Part shown: positions 37,630 through 46,278 of the stretch, piece after piece
How positions within the stretch are numbered: the first letter of the stretch is position 1
How the letters are laid out: each line of letters opens with the position of its first letter
Source: Novosphingobium sp. 9U
GTDB lineage: Bacteria; Pseudomonadota; Alphaproteobacteria; Sphingomonadales; Sphingomonadaceae
NCBI RefSeq assembly: GCF_902506425.1
Contig: NZ_LR732469.1
Span: 1 to 64,000, forward strand
DNA length: 64,000 bases
Direction of reading: 5' to 3'
Program-made: the position numbers and the translations under genes
The notes under the pieces: model-generated
Databases searched by the model: none
What the model was told of the DNA's origin: nothing
The model's input: the letters and a program-made list of their open reading frames with translations, nothing else

Positions 37630-37729
37630 CCCCGCGAGGTTCGACAAGCGCGCCGGGCTGCGATAGAGCGGCCGGCAATTGCCTGACGAACCTTGGGCGA
37701 CCCGCACAGTTTAAGGCTTCCCCAGTCCG

Positions 37730-39097
37730 ATGGCATCACGCGCCGACAACATCGCCAGCACCCTCAGCCTGGCCAACTTTTCCAAGGCGACCGAGCTCAA
37801 GAAGCGCATCTGGTTCACGGTCGGCGCGCTGATCGTCTTCCGCTTCCTCAGCTTCGTGCCCCTGCCCGGCGTCAATCCGCTGGTCCTGCAGTCGCTCTAC
37901 GAGCAGACGCGCGGCGGCATCCTCGACATGTTCAACGCCTTCTCGGGCGGCGGCCTGGAGCGCATGAGCCTCATTGCGCTCGGCGTCATGCCCTACATCA
38001 CCGCATCCATCGTGGTGCAGCTCGCAGCCTCGCTCCACCCTGCGCTCATGGCGCTGAAGAAGGAAGGCGAAGCCGGCCGCAAGAAGCTGAACCAGTACAC
38101 CCGCTATGGCGCCGTTCTGCTGTGCGGCATCCAGGGCTACTTCGTCGCGCAGGGCCTCGAGGCCTATGGTGCGTCGAGCGGCCTGCAGGCGGTGGTCGAC
38201 CCCGGCATCATGTTCCGCATGGGCGCAGTAATCAGCCTGATCGGCGGCACCATGTTCCTGCTGTGGCTGGGTGAGCAGATCACCAGCCGCGGCATCGGCA
38301 ACGGCGTGTCCCTCATCATCATGGCGGGCATCGTCGCGCAGATGCCGACGTTCGTTTCCAACGTGATGAACCAGTATTCCGCGGGCGACACCGGCTCGAT
38401 CACGATCGTGCTGCTGGTCGTGCTGATCGTGGCGATGATCCTGTTCATCTGCTTCATGGAGCGCGCGCAACGCCGCCTGCTGATCCAGTATCCCAAGCGC
38501 GCGACGCAGCGCGGGATGATGCAGGCCGACCGCAGCCACCTGCCGCTCAAGATCAACACCGCGGGCGTGATCCCGCCGATCTTCGCCAGTTCGCTGCTGC
38601 TGCTGCCGCTGACGATCACGCAGTTCGCCGGCAAGTCGCTCGCGCCCGAATCGAAGATGGGCCAGCTGGTGGTGTCGCTCAACCAGTACCTGGGCCACGG
38701 CAAGCCGCTCTACATGGTGCTCTACGCCGCCGGCATCATCTTCTTCTGCTTCTTCTACACCGCAGTCGTCTTCAATCCTGAAGAAACTAGCGAGAACTTG
38801 AAGAAGAACGGCGGCTTCATCCCCGGCATCCGTCCGGGCAAGAACACGGCGACGTACCTCGACTACGTGCTGACGCGCATCACCGTGATCGGCGCGATCT
38901 ACCTGACGATCGTGTGCGTGCTGCCCGAGTACTTCCTTTCGCAGACCGGCCTGCCGCTGCTGTTCATGGGCGGTACCAGCCTGCTGATCGTCGTCAACGT
39001 TACCGTCGACACGATCACGCAGATCCAGTCGCACCTGCTGGCGCACCAATATGGCGACCTCATCAAGAAGGCCAAGCTGAAGGGACGGTTGCGCTAA
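37730..39097 (+). CDS. secY: Preprotein translocase subunit SecY
   Basis: The 455-aa, ten-helix channel subunit of the Sec translocon. FLSFVPLPGVNPLVLQ, GVMPYITASIVVQL, LWLGEQITSRGIGNGVSLI and the C-terminal loop region NPEETSENLKKNGGFIPGIR are standard. It lies 206 bp after rplO, an unusually wide gap for this operon, holding two hairpins. adk follows by 103 bp, the normal secY-adk order. Confidence 0.97.
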   Translation: MASRADNIASTLSLANFSKATELKKRIWFTVGALIVFRFLSFVPLPGVNPLVLQSLYEQTRGGILDMFNAFSGGGLERMSLIALGVMPYITASIVVQLAASLHPALMALKKEGEAGRKKLNQYTRYGAVLLCGIQGYFVAQGLEAYGASSGLQAVVDPGIMFRMGAVISLIGGTMFLLWLGEQITSRGIGNGVSLIIMAGIVAQMPTFVSNVMNQYSAGDTGSITIVLLVVLIVAMILFICFMERAQRRLLIQYPKRATQRGMMQADRSHLPLKINTAGVIPPIFASSLLLLPLTITQFAGKSLAPESKMGQLVVSLNQYLGHGKPLYMVLYAAGIIFFCFFYTAVVFNPEETSENLKKNGGFIPGIRPGKNTATYLDYVLTRITVIGAIYLTIVCVLPEYFLSQTGLPLLFMGGTSLLIVVNVTVDTITQIQSHLLAHQYGDLIKKAKLKGRLR

Positions 39098-39200
39098 GCG
39101 GCATCGTACTTCAGCAAAGGGCGATTGCGCCGGGTGGCGTCCGTCTGCAAGAATGGCGTCCGCAATAATGGCGCGAAGTTTGGGATCAGGGGGAATTGCC

Positions 39201-39848
39201 GTGAACATCATCCTGCTGGGGCCGCCGGGTGCGGGTAAGGGAACGCAAGCCCAGCGCTTGGTCGAGCGCCGCGGCATGCGTCAGCTTTCCACCGGGGACA
39301 TGCTGCGCGCCGCCGTGAAGGCCGGTACGCCGATCGGCTTGCAGGCGAAGGAAGTGATGGACCGGGGCGAGTTCGTCTCCGATGCTATCGTCTCGGGCCT
39401 GATCGGCGAGGAACTCGACAGCATGGGGCCGCAGACCGGCGCCATCTTCGACGGCTACCCCCGCACGGCAGCGCAGGCCGAATCGCTCGACACGATCCTG
39501 GCCGACCGCGGCCGCAAGCTCGACCATGTGATCGAGCTCGATGTGAACGAGGACGCGCTGGTCGATCGCATTACCGGTCGCTTCACCTGCGCCACTTGCG
39601 GCAAGGGCTACCACGACACGTTCGAGAAGCCGCACGCAGAGGGCACCTGCGACAAGTGCGGCGGACACGAGTTCAAGCGCCGTCCGGATGACAACGCCGA
39701 AACCGTCCGCACCCGCATGGCCGAGTACCGCGCCAAGACCGCACCGATCCTGCCGATCTACGAAGCCCGCGGTATCGTCGCCAAAGTCGACGGCATGGCC
39801 GACATGGACGAGGTGACGGCGGCCATCGAGAACATCCTCAAGGGCTGA
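39201..39848 (+). CDS. adk: Adenylate kinase (zinc-lid long form)
   Basis: A 215-aa enzyme interconverting AMP, ADP and ATP. P-loop GPPGAGKGTQ (residues 7-16), FDGYPRTAAQAE and DDNAETVRTRM are present. The lid domain carries four cysteines, C130/C133/C150/C153, a structural zinc site as in Gram-positive Adk. It starts with GTG at 39201 after a strong AGGGGGA; the ATG 16 codons earlier is unsupported. rpsM, its usual follower, is absent. Confidence 0.97.
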   Translation: MNIILLGPPGAGKGTQAQRLVERRGMRQLSTGDMLRAAVKAGTPIGLQAKEVMDRGEFVSDAIVSGLIGEELDSMGPQTGAIFDGYPRTAAQAESLDTILADRGRKLDHVIELDVNEDALVDRITGRFTCATCGKGYHDTFEKPHAEGTCDKCGGHEFKRRPDDNAETVRTRMAEYRAKTAPILPIYEARGIVAKVDGMADMDEVTAAIENILKG

Positions 39849-39986
39849 CGGATCGGAGCGGCGGACATGCCGTCGATCCGGGGTCGACTCGGCACGCCGA
39901 GCGCCGACGCAAAAACCTACCGCCGACTTGCACCGGGCACGCACCCATGCTTGTCTCGCCTCGCGGGTGCGCAAGGGGGTTTGGCG

Positions 39987-40616
39987 ATGCGAGTGTTCCT
40001 GACGATCGTGGCTGCCGCCATGGCCTGTGCCGCCTTGCCAGCCCAGGCCGAAGTTCACGACAGCAGCAGCGCGGGTTTCGCGGTGCGCGCCACGGCAACG
40101 GTGCCTGCGGCGCCCGAGCAAGTCTGGGACGAACTGCTCGACCCTGCCGATTGGTGGAACGGCACCCACACCTTCTCAGGCGATGCCGCGAACCTCTCGC
40201 TTGATCCGCGCGCCGGCGGCTGCTTCTGCGAAATCCTGCCCAGCACCACCGACAAGGCAGCCCCGCCGCGTGGCGGCGTGCAGCACATGCAGGTCGTCTA
40301 CCTGGAAAAGCCCCGCGTCCTGCGCATGAGCGGCGCGCTCGGCCCCTTGCAGTCCGAGCCGGTGGTCGGATCGCTGACTTTCGTGATCAAGGCAGAAAAC
40401 GGGCAGACACGGATCAATGCCGAGTACGTCGTGGGCGGCTACATGCGCATCCCCAGCGCGCGCATGGCACCGATCGTCGACAAGGTGATCGGCGATCAGC
40501 TTGGCCGTCTGGCGGGCAAGCTGGGCGGTGCGCTGGAGCAACCCACAGGGCTCGCAAAGCCGGCCTTGCCAGAAGATCCTGCGGCATTGCCGCGCAAACC
40601 GATCATCGGACGTTAG
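39987..40616 (+). CDS. Secreted SRPBCC (START-like) family protein
   Basis: A 209-aa protein with a signal peptide (residues 1-20, ending PAQA) and an SRPBCC/polyketide-cyclase-like fold: ATVPAAPEQVWDELLDPADWW at the N-terminus and a C-terminal amphipathic helix (VDKVIGDQLGRLAGKLGG). Such domains bind hydrophobic ligands, and a periplasmic location is predicted. An AAGGGGG site precedes the start at 39987. It follows adk by 138 bp. The ligand is unknown. Confidence 0.82.
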   Translation: MRVFLTIVAAAMACAALPAQAEVHDSSSAGFAVRATATVPAAPEQVWDELLDPADWWNGTHTFSGDAANLSLDPRAGGCFCEILPSTTDKAAPPRGGVQHMQVVYLEKPRVLRMSGALGPLQSEPVVGSLTFVIKAENGQTRINAEYVVGGYMRIPSARMAPIVDKVIGDQLGRLAGKLGGALEQPTGLAKPALPEDPAALPRKPIIGR

Positions 40617-40654
40617 ATCGCCACCGACTAGCCGGGGACCTGATGCCTGTGCCC

Positions 40655-42223
40655 TCACACGACCGCAACGGGGTTGCCGTAGAGCTTGCGTAGCTCATGC
40701 TTCGCCAGCTTGCCGGAGGGAATGCGCGGTAGTTCCTCGACGAACTCGTAGCTGCGCGGCCACGTCACCTTGGAGATACGCGTGCTCACCCACTCGCGCA
40801 GTTCGGCTTCCAGCGCTGTCCCTGCATCGGCCCAATCGCGCGGCTGGATCAGGGCCTTCACCTCTTCGCCATACTCGGGATTGGCGACGCCGATCACCGC
40901 CGCGTCGAGGACCTTGGGGTGGACGATCAGGCAATCCTCGATCGCCTGCGGGTAGATGTTCACGCCGCCCGAGATGATCATGAAGTCCTTGCGATCGGTA
41001 AGGAACAAGTAGCCATCCTCGTCCAACCGGCCAACATCGCCGACCGCGAACCAGTTCGGGTGCTGCGGGTGCGCTGCCTTGCGGGTTTTCTCCGCATCGT
41101 TGAGGTAGTTGACGGTGCGGTCGCCTGGCACCTCGAACCAGATCGTGCCCGCCTCGCCGGCCGGAAGTTCGTTGCCGTCCTCGTCGCAGATGTGGATCGG
41201 GCCGAGCGATGGCTTACCGACCGAGCCAGGCTTGCGCAGCCACTCTTCCGAGGTGATCGCCGTCCCGCCCACGCCCTCCGTGCTGCCGTAGTATTCGAAC
41301 AGGATCGGCCCTAGCCACTCGATCATCCGGCGCTTGATCTCGACCGGGCACGGCGCCGCCGCGTGGATCACCAGCTGGAGCGAGGAGGCGTCGTAGGACA
41401 GGCGCACCGCGTCGGGCAGCGCGAGCATGCGCACGAACATGGTCGGCACGAACTGCGCCAGACGCACGCCATACTCCTGGAGCGCGCGCAGAACGCCCTC
41501 GGCATCGAACTTGCGCTGGGTGACGAACGTGCCGCCCAGCCGCTGCGTGCCGATCATCCCCGACAGCGGCGCGCCATGGTACAGGGGGCCGACGTTGAGA
41601 TAGACCAGCGGATCGATGTTGTCGTAAATCGGCAGCCGGCCCTCGAGCAGGTTGAACTCATCGATCGGTCCGGGCGTGAACGGCAGGACGATGCCCTTTG
41701 GCCGCCCGGTGGTGCCGCTCGAATAGATCATGTGGAAGCCGGAGATCTCGTACGGCACTGGCGTTGTCGGCATCGCTTCAAGCGCTTTGTCGAGCGGCCG
41801 CGCGCCGGCGATCGGCAAGTCACCCGCCGCATAGACGTGGGTGACGCCGGGCACGAGTTGCTCGCGCTGTGCCGCGAGCGCACGCGGCGTGTCGCCCAGT
41901 TCGGCCGAGAGGAACAGCACCTTGGCCTCCGAATCGCCGATGATGTAAGCGGCTTCCTCGGGTTTCAGGTGCGTCGACAGCAGGGTGACGAAACACCCGC
42001 AACGCGTCGCGCCCCAGTAGATCGACGGGAACGCAGGACCATTGCGCAGCATCACCGCGATGCGGTCACCCGGCTGCAAGCCGAGAGAGCGCAGCAACTG
42101 CGCGACCTGGTTCGAGGCGTGGTCCAGCTCGCGGTAGGTGAGTGTCTCACCCGTGTCGGCGACGACGAGCGCCAGCGCATCGGGGCGCGTACGCGCATGG
42201 ACGGACGGGTGGTGACCGGGCAT
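40655..42223 (-). CDS. AMP-dependent acyl-CoA synthetase
   Basis: A 522-aa ANL-superfamily ligase. AMP-binding P-loop YSSGTTGRPKGIVLP, FEYYGSTEGVGG, FAVGDVGRLDEDGYLFLTDR and the hinge/A10 lysine region PRIPSGKLAKHELRK are present, so both half-reactions should work. It resembles fatty or aromatic acyl-CoA synthetases; the acid cannot be told. It converges with the SRPBCC gene and is 49 bp downstream of the PBP1A gene. Confidence 0.92.
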   Translation of the reverse strand: MPGHHPSVHARTRPDALALVVADTGETLTYRELDHASNQVAQLLRSLGLQPGDRIAVMLRNGPAFPSIYWGATRCGCFVTLLSTHLKPEEAAYIIGDSEAKVLFLSAELGDTPRALAAQREQLVPGVTHVYAAGDLPIAGARPLDKALEAMPTTPVPYEISGFHMIYSSGTTGRPKGIVLPFTPGPIDEFNLLEGRLPIYDNIDPLVYLNVGPLYHGAPLSGMIGTQRLGGTFVTQRKFDAEGVLRALQEYGVRLAQFVPTMFVRMLALPDAVRLSYDASSLQLVIHAAAPCPVEIKRRMIEWLGPILFEYYGSTEGVGGTAITSEEWLRKPGSVGKPSLGPIHICDEDGNELPAGEAGTIWFEVPGDRTVNYLNDAEKTRKAAHPQHPNWFAVGDVGRLDEDGYLFLTDRKDFMIISGGVNIYPQAIEDCLIVHPKVLDAAVIGVANPEYGEEVKALIQPRDWADAGTALEAELREWVSTRISKVTWPRSYEFVEELPRIPSGKLAKHELRKLYGNPVAVV

Positions 42224-42272
42224 CGTGTTTATCCTCTCCGCTCTTTGAGCGGATTATGGACAAGTGTCTAGC

Positions 42273-44804
42273 CTAGTACAATCCACCCTGCTCCTGCACG
42301 AAATCGCCCGGTTCGGTCTCCGCCTTCGGACGCGACGCGGCTACGCGGTCGGCCTGAGCACCCCGGATTTCGGCGATGAGCGCATCGCGCTTGCGGGTGA
42401 ACTCATCCTGCGCGGTGTAGCGCTTGGGTTCGGTGTCCGGCTTGAACGCTTCCCAGATGATCGACGACTTGGGATCGTCGCTCGGCTCCGCACCCATGAC
42501 CTGCTTGCCGCTTACCCGGTCGATACGGACCATGCGGATGCCGGCGGGCGCGACGAAGGGCTGGTGGCTCCAGCGATCCTTCGTCGCGAGCACGACCTGC
42601 TTGAAGATCGGCGCGGCGATGCGGCCACCTTGTGCGTAGCCGCCCAGCGAGCGCGGGTTGTCGTAGCCGAGGTAGACGCCCGCGACATAGTCCTGCGAGC
42701 CGCCGCAGAACCACACGTCGGTGGGGCCCGAGGTGGTACCGGTCTTGCCGAACAGCGGCAGCTTGAGGTCGCGTAGCGTCACCGCGGTGCCGCGCGTGAC
42801 CACGCCTTCCAGCATGTGGACGACCTGGTACGCCGTCGCCGGGTCGAGCACTTGCTTGCCGCGGCGTGCCTGGCGCGGCATCGGCTTGCCGTCCCACTCG
42901 GGCATGTTGCAACTCATGCAGCGCCGGTCGTCGCCGCGCCAGATCACCTTGCCATTGCGGTCCTGCACGTAGTCGATCAGCGAGGCGTTGAACTGCACGC
43001 CGTTGTTGGCAAGCGCCGAGTAGGCGTTGACCATGCGGCTGACCGTGGTCTCACCCGCGCCGAGCGCGAACGAGAGGTAGGCCTTGTAGTCGCCGATGCC
43101 GACGTTGTGGAACGTCTTGATGACGCGCGGCATGCCGGTGTCGTTCGCGATGCGCACGGTCATCAGGTTGCGCGACTGCTCCAGGCCCCAGCGCATGGTG
43201 TGCGAACCGCCGCCGCCGCCGCCAAAATTGCGGAAGCATTTGTTGCCCAGCGCCGCGCCCTGGTAGACGCAGAACGTCCCGTCGAGCACCTGCGTTGCCG
43301 GGGTCATCCCGTATTGCAGGCCGGTGGCGTAGACGAACGGCTTGATGGTCGAGCCCGGCTGACGCATTGCCTGCGTCGCGCGGTTGAAGGAGCCGAGACC
43401 GCTGTCAAACCCGCCCTGCATGGCAAGGATACGGCCGGTCGCGGGCTGCTCAATCACCATGCCGCCGGACACTTCGGGGATCGAGCGAACGGCGTACGTG
43501 CTCGAGTTGATCGGCGCGGCGGCAGTCACGTCGCCTGCCCGCAGCTTGTCCGGGATGCCTGTTAGCGTGGCCGTGCTGCCGTCGGTGAAGCCGATCTGGC
43601 CCGAGCTGCCGCTTCGCGAAGTGACGACGCCGATGCGCCAGTCCTTGTAGTCGATCGTCAGGTTGGAGACGATCAGCTGCGTCTGCCAGGTGTCCAGGTC
43701 GTCGATGTGCGCGAGCGGGCCAACCCAGCCGCGATTGCCATGGTAGCGCAGCAGCCCAGCACGCAGCGAGTCGCGCACCGCGTTCTGCATCGTGGTATCA
43801 AGCGAGGTCCGCACCCACAGACCACCGGCGTAGACGCTTAGTGGGCCGTCCTCGGCATTCTCGCCGAAGCGGTCGATCAGGCGACGGCGCGTCTCTTCCA
43901 TGAAGTAGCCGATCGAGGGATCGTAGCGCTCCGCCCGGCGTGGCTTGAGGCCGAGCGGCATGGCCCGCGCTTCTGCCGCCGCCGCCGGAGTGGCCCAACC
44001 ATTGGCGACCATCTGATCCAGCACGTAGTTGCGCCGGGCGATCGCCATGCCTTCGAACTTCTTGCGGCCATAGCGCTCGGGCGCCTTGGGCAGGATCGCC
44101 AGGAATGCGGCCTCACGCAGGTCGAGCTGGTCGACATCCTTGTCGAAGTAGGCGCGTGCGGCGGCCTGGACGCCGAAGCTCTGCCGGCCGAGCGGGATCT
44201 CGTTGAGATAGAGCTCGAGGATCTGCTGCTTGGTCAGCACCGACTCGATGCGCCGCGCGACGATCATCTCCTTGAGCTTGCGCGTGACCGAATATTCGTC
44301 GCCAATCAGGATGTTCTTGGCGACCTGCTGGGTGATCGTCGATCCGCCCTTGGCGCGTCCGCCCGAGCCTAGCTTGGACGCATAGTCGACCACCGCGCCC
44401 AGCAGCCCGGTGTAGTCGACGCCGCCGTGCGTCCAGAAGGTCTTGTCCTCGGCCGCGAGATAAGCGTCGATCAGCTGACGCGGGAAGTCCACGAAACGCA
44501 GCTGCACGCGCCGTTCGCGCGCATAGCTGTAGGCGATCTGGCCATCGATGCCGCGCACCATCGTCGGCAAGGGCGGCTGGTAGTCGGCCAACTTGTCGGT
44601 GGAAGGCAGATCCTTGGTGAGCACGATCCAGAACGCACCCAGCCCGACAAGCCCGGCCAGCACGACATAGGAGAAGCGCCGCAGCCATGGCCGACGGCGC
44701 CACGTGGCGCCTAGCGAGCGAAACACACCGCCGCCCTCGCGACGAATACGATAGGTCACTTCCCCAGTCTCTGGGTCCGCTTCGGGTCCGGCCGGCTCGC
44801 TCAT
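42273..44804 (-). CDS. mrcA: Penicillin-binding protein 1A (bifunctional)
   Basis: An 843-aa class A PBP. A cytoplasmic tail and one helix (about residues 42-62) precede the GT51 glycosyltransferase (EDKTFWTHGGVDYTGLL, GGSTITQQVAKN, YLNEIPLGRQSFGVQAAA). The transpeptidase has SxxK in RQPGSTIKPFVYA, SRN, and KTGTTSGPTDVWF. The C-terminus is Glu-rich and unstructured. It lies 49 bp downstream of amiC on the same strand, joining peptidoglycan synthesis and hydrolysis in one unit. Confidence 0.96.
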   Translation of the reverse strand: MSEPAGPEADPETGEVTYRIRREGGGVFRSLGATWRRRPWLRRFSYVVLAGLVGLGAFWIVLTKDLPSTDKLADYQPPLPTMVRGIDGQIAYSYARERRVQLRFVDFPRQLIDAYLAAEDKTFWTHGGVDYTGLLGAVVDYASKLGSGGRAKGGSTITQQVAKNILIGDEYSVTRKLKEMIVARRIESVLTKQQILELYLNEIPLGRQSFGVQAAARAYFDKDVDQLDLREAAFLAILPKAPERYGRKKFEGMAIARRNYVLDQMVANGWATPAAAAEARAMPLGLKPRRAERYDPSIGYFMEETRRRLIDRFGENAEDGPLSVYAGGLWVRTSLDTTMQNAVRDSLRAGLLRYHGNRGWVGPLAHIDDLDTWQTQLIVSNLTIDYKDWRIGVVTSRSGSSGQIGFTDGSTATLTGIPDKLRAGDVTAAAPINSSTYAVRSIPEVSGGMVIEQPATGRILAMQGGFDSGLGSFNRATQAMRQPGSTIKPFVYATGLQYGMTPATQVLDGTFCVYQGAALGNKCFRNFGGGGGGSHTMRWGLEQSRNLMTVRIANDTGMPRVIKTFHNVGIGDYKAYLSFALGAGETTVSRMVNAYSALANNGVQFNASLIDYVQDRNGKVIWRGDDRRCMSCNMPEWDGKPMPRQARRGKQVLDPATAYQVVHMLEGVVTRGTAVTLRDLKLPLFGKTGTTSGPTDVWFCGGSQDYVAGVYLGYDNPRSLGGYAQGGRIAAPIFKQVVLATKDRWSHQPFVAPAGIRMVRIDRVSGKQVMGAEPSDDPKSSIIWEAFKPDTEPKRYTAQDEFTRKRDALIAEIRGAQADRVAASRPKAETEPGDFVQEQGGLY

Positions 44805-44853
44805 TGCGCGGGTCCTCTAGCACGGGGCTTTCGCGCAAGGCCAGCGATCACGA

Positions 44854-45720
44854 TCAGGTGCCGGCCTGTCGCGCAAAATATGCGCGGATAGCTTGGGCGG
44901 CGGCGTCTGCAATCGTCTGGCGACCTTGCTGCCCGTTGAGGAACTGCGCATCGTCCACATTACTGATGTAACCGGTCTCGAACAGGAGCGACGGGATATC
45001 GGGCGCCTTCAGCACTGCGAGCGACGCCGATTGCAGCGTGTCGTAGTGCAACGGCACTTTGCCGCGGATCTCGCGCAGGAACAGCGCGCCAGCGCCTGCC
45101 GAACCCGCCTGCGCCTCGCGCTGCGACAGGTCGAGCAGGATCGCGCCGACGGTGTCGCTCGTCTCCGACAGGCTGACACCGTTGACGGTGTCGGCGCGAT
45201 TCTCCCGCGCGGCGAAGCGCGCCGCCTCCTGGCTGGAGCCCTTCTCGGAGAGGATGTAGACGCTCGATCCGCGCGCACCATCTGTCTCAGCGCTGTCGGC
45301 GTGGATCGAGACGAACAAGTCGGCCCCGAGCTGCCGGGCTATGCTGGGGCGCTCTGACAAGGTCACGAAGCGGTCGTCGTCGCGGGTCATGGCGACGCGA
45401 ATGCCGCCGCCTTCCAGCAGCCGGTCGCGCAAGGCGAGCGCGATCGCGAGCGCGATGCTCTTCTCCTTGACCGGCCCTACCCCGGCTCCTGGATCGAAGC
45501 CGCCGTGCCCGGGGTCTATTACCACCAGCGGGCGGCTGGCATCCTGCGGACCGGCAATCGCGGGCAAGTCGCGGGTGCGATCGACGGCAGGCAGTTCGAG
45601 CCGCACCAGGTAGCCCTGTGCCGCGCTGCGCTTGGCCGCGAACAGCTGCAGGCCTACCGCGGCGGCAAGGATCGCCAGCGGCACGAGGAGCAGCAAAGCG
45701 AGCTGGAGGCCGCGCGACAT
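44854..45720 (-). CDS. amiC: N-acetylmuramoyl-L-alanine amidase
   Basis: A 288-aa periplasmic zinc amidase that splits daughter-cell peptidoglycan. One N-terminal helix or uncleaved signal (residues 5-28) is followed directly by the Amidase_3 domain: VIDPGHGGFDPGAG, FVSIHADSAE, and LFETGYISNVDDAQFL with the catalytic Glu. No AMIN domain is present, so it is shorter than E. coli AmiC. It precedes mrcA by 49 bp. Confidence 0.93.
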   Translation of the reverse strand: MSRGLQLALLLLVPLAILAAAVGLQLFAAKRSAAQGYLVRLELPAVDRTRDLPAIAGPQDASRPLVVIDPGHGGFDPGAGVGPVKEKSIALAIALALRDRLLEGGGIRVAMTRDDDRFVTLSERPSIARQLGADLFVSIHADSAETDGARGSSVYILSEKGSSQEAARFAARENRADTVNGVSLSETSDTVGAILLDLSQREAQAGSAGAGALFLREIRGKVPLHYDTLQSASLAVLKAPDIPSLLFETGYISNVDDAQFLNGQQGRQTIADAAAQAIRAYFARQAGT

Positions 45721-46278
45721 CGTGCCGCCTGCCTAAGTGGCAAGCGCGCCAGCGGCAATGGCTTTGCTTATGTATCGCGGCAAGATTTCAGTAACCATAA
45801 GGTACTAGCTATGGCGTCGGTCCCGGCGGACCTTGCTCGGCAAGGACACAAATGCTAGGCCAACTCGACCCGGGGTCTCTGACGGCTTCGAACCTCGCTT
45901 TTTTCCGAGACACAAGCCACGGATGGCTTCGGAATAGCGCCGGCTCTCGTCAGGAAACCCGGTCGTCACGCGTCGGAGATGATCTTCGGCACCCGCACAG
46001 GTTGACGCGAACCATGAGAATGCAACTGCCGTCCTGCCAGCCGATGCCCGAAGGGGCGTGGGCGGTCCGGACGCATTTTGCAGCGCCGCCGATCGCGCCG
46101 CGCACTCTCGGTTTTGCAGACGCGAAATCGGCTGACGAGGCTTCTCGCCTCGGGATGCTTCACCTCGCCGCGCCGGATAGCACGGGCATTCGCCCGACGC
46201 CCGGCCGCGGCACCATCGAACAAAATCGCGCCCCCGCTGCCCTCAGGGCACTGCCGCGGCGCGTCTGGAGAATACACA
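45721..46278. other. Gene-free interval: rne leader and amiC upstream region
   Basis: 558 bp between divergent amiC and rne with no credible coding ORF. A TTTTTT run at 45899-45904 and a GC-rich stretch before the rne start suggest that much of it is a long rne 5' untranslated region. rne leaders in enterobacteria mediate autoregulation; the same function here is only an inference. Confidence 0.6.
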
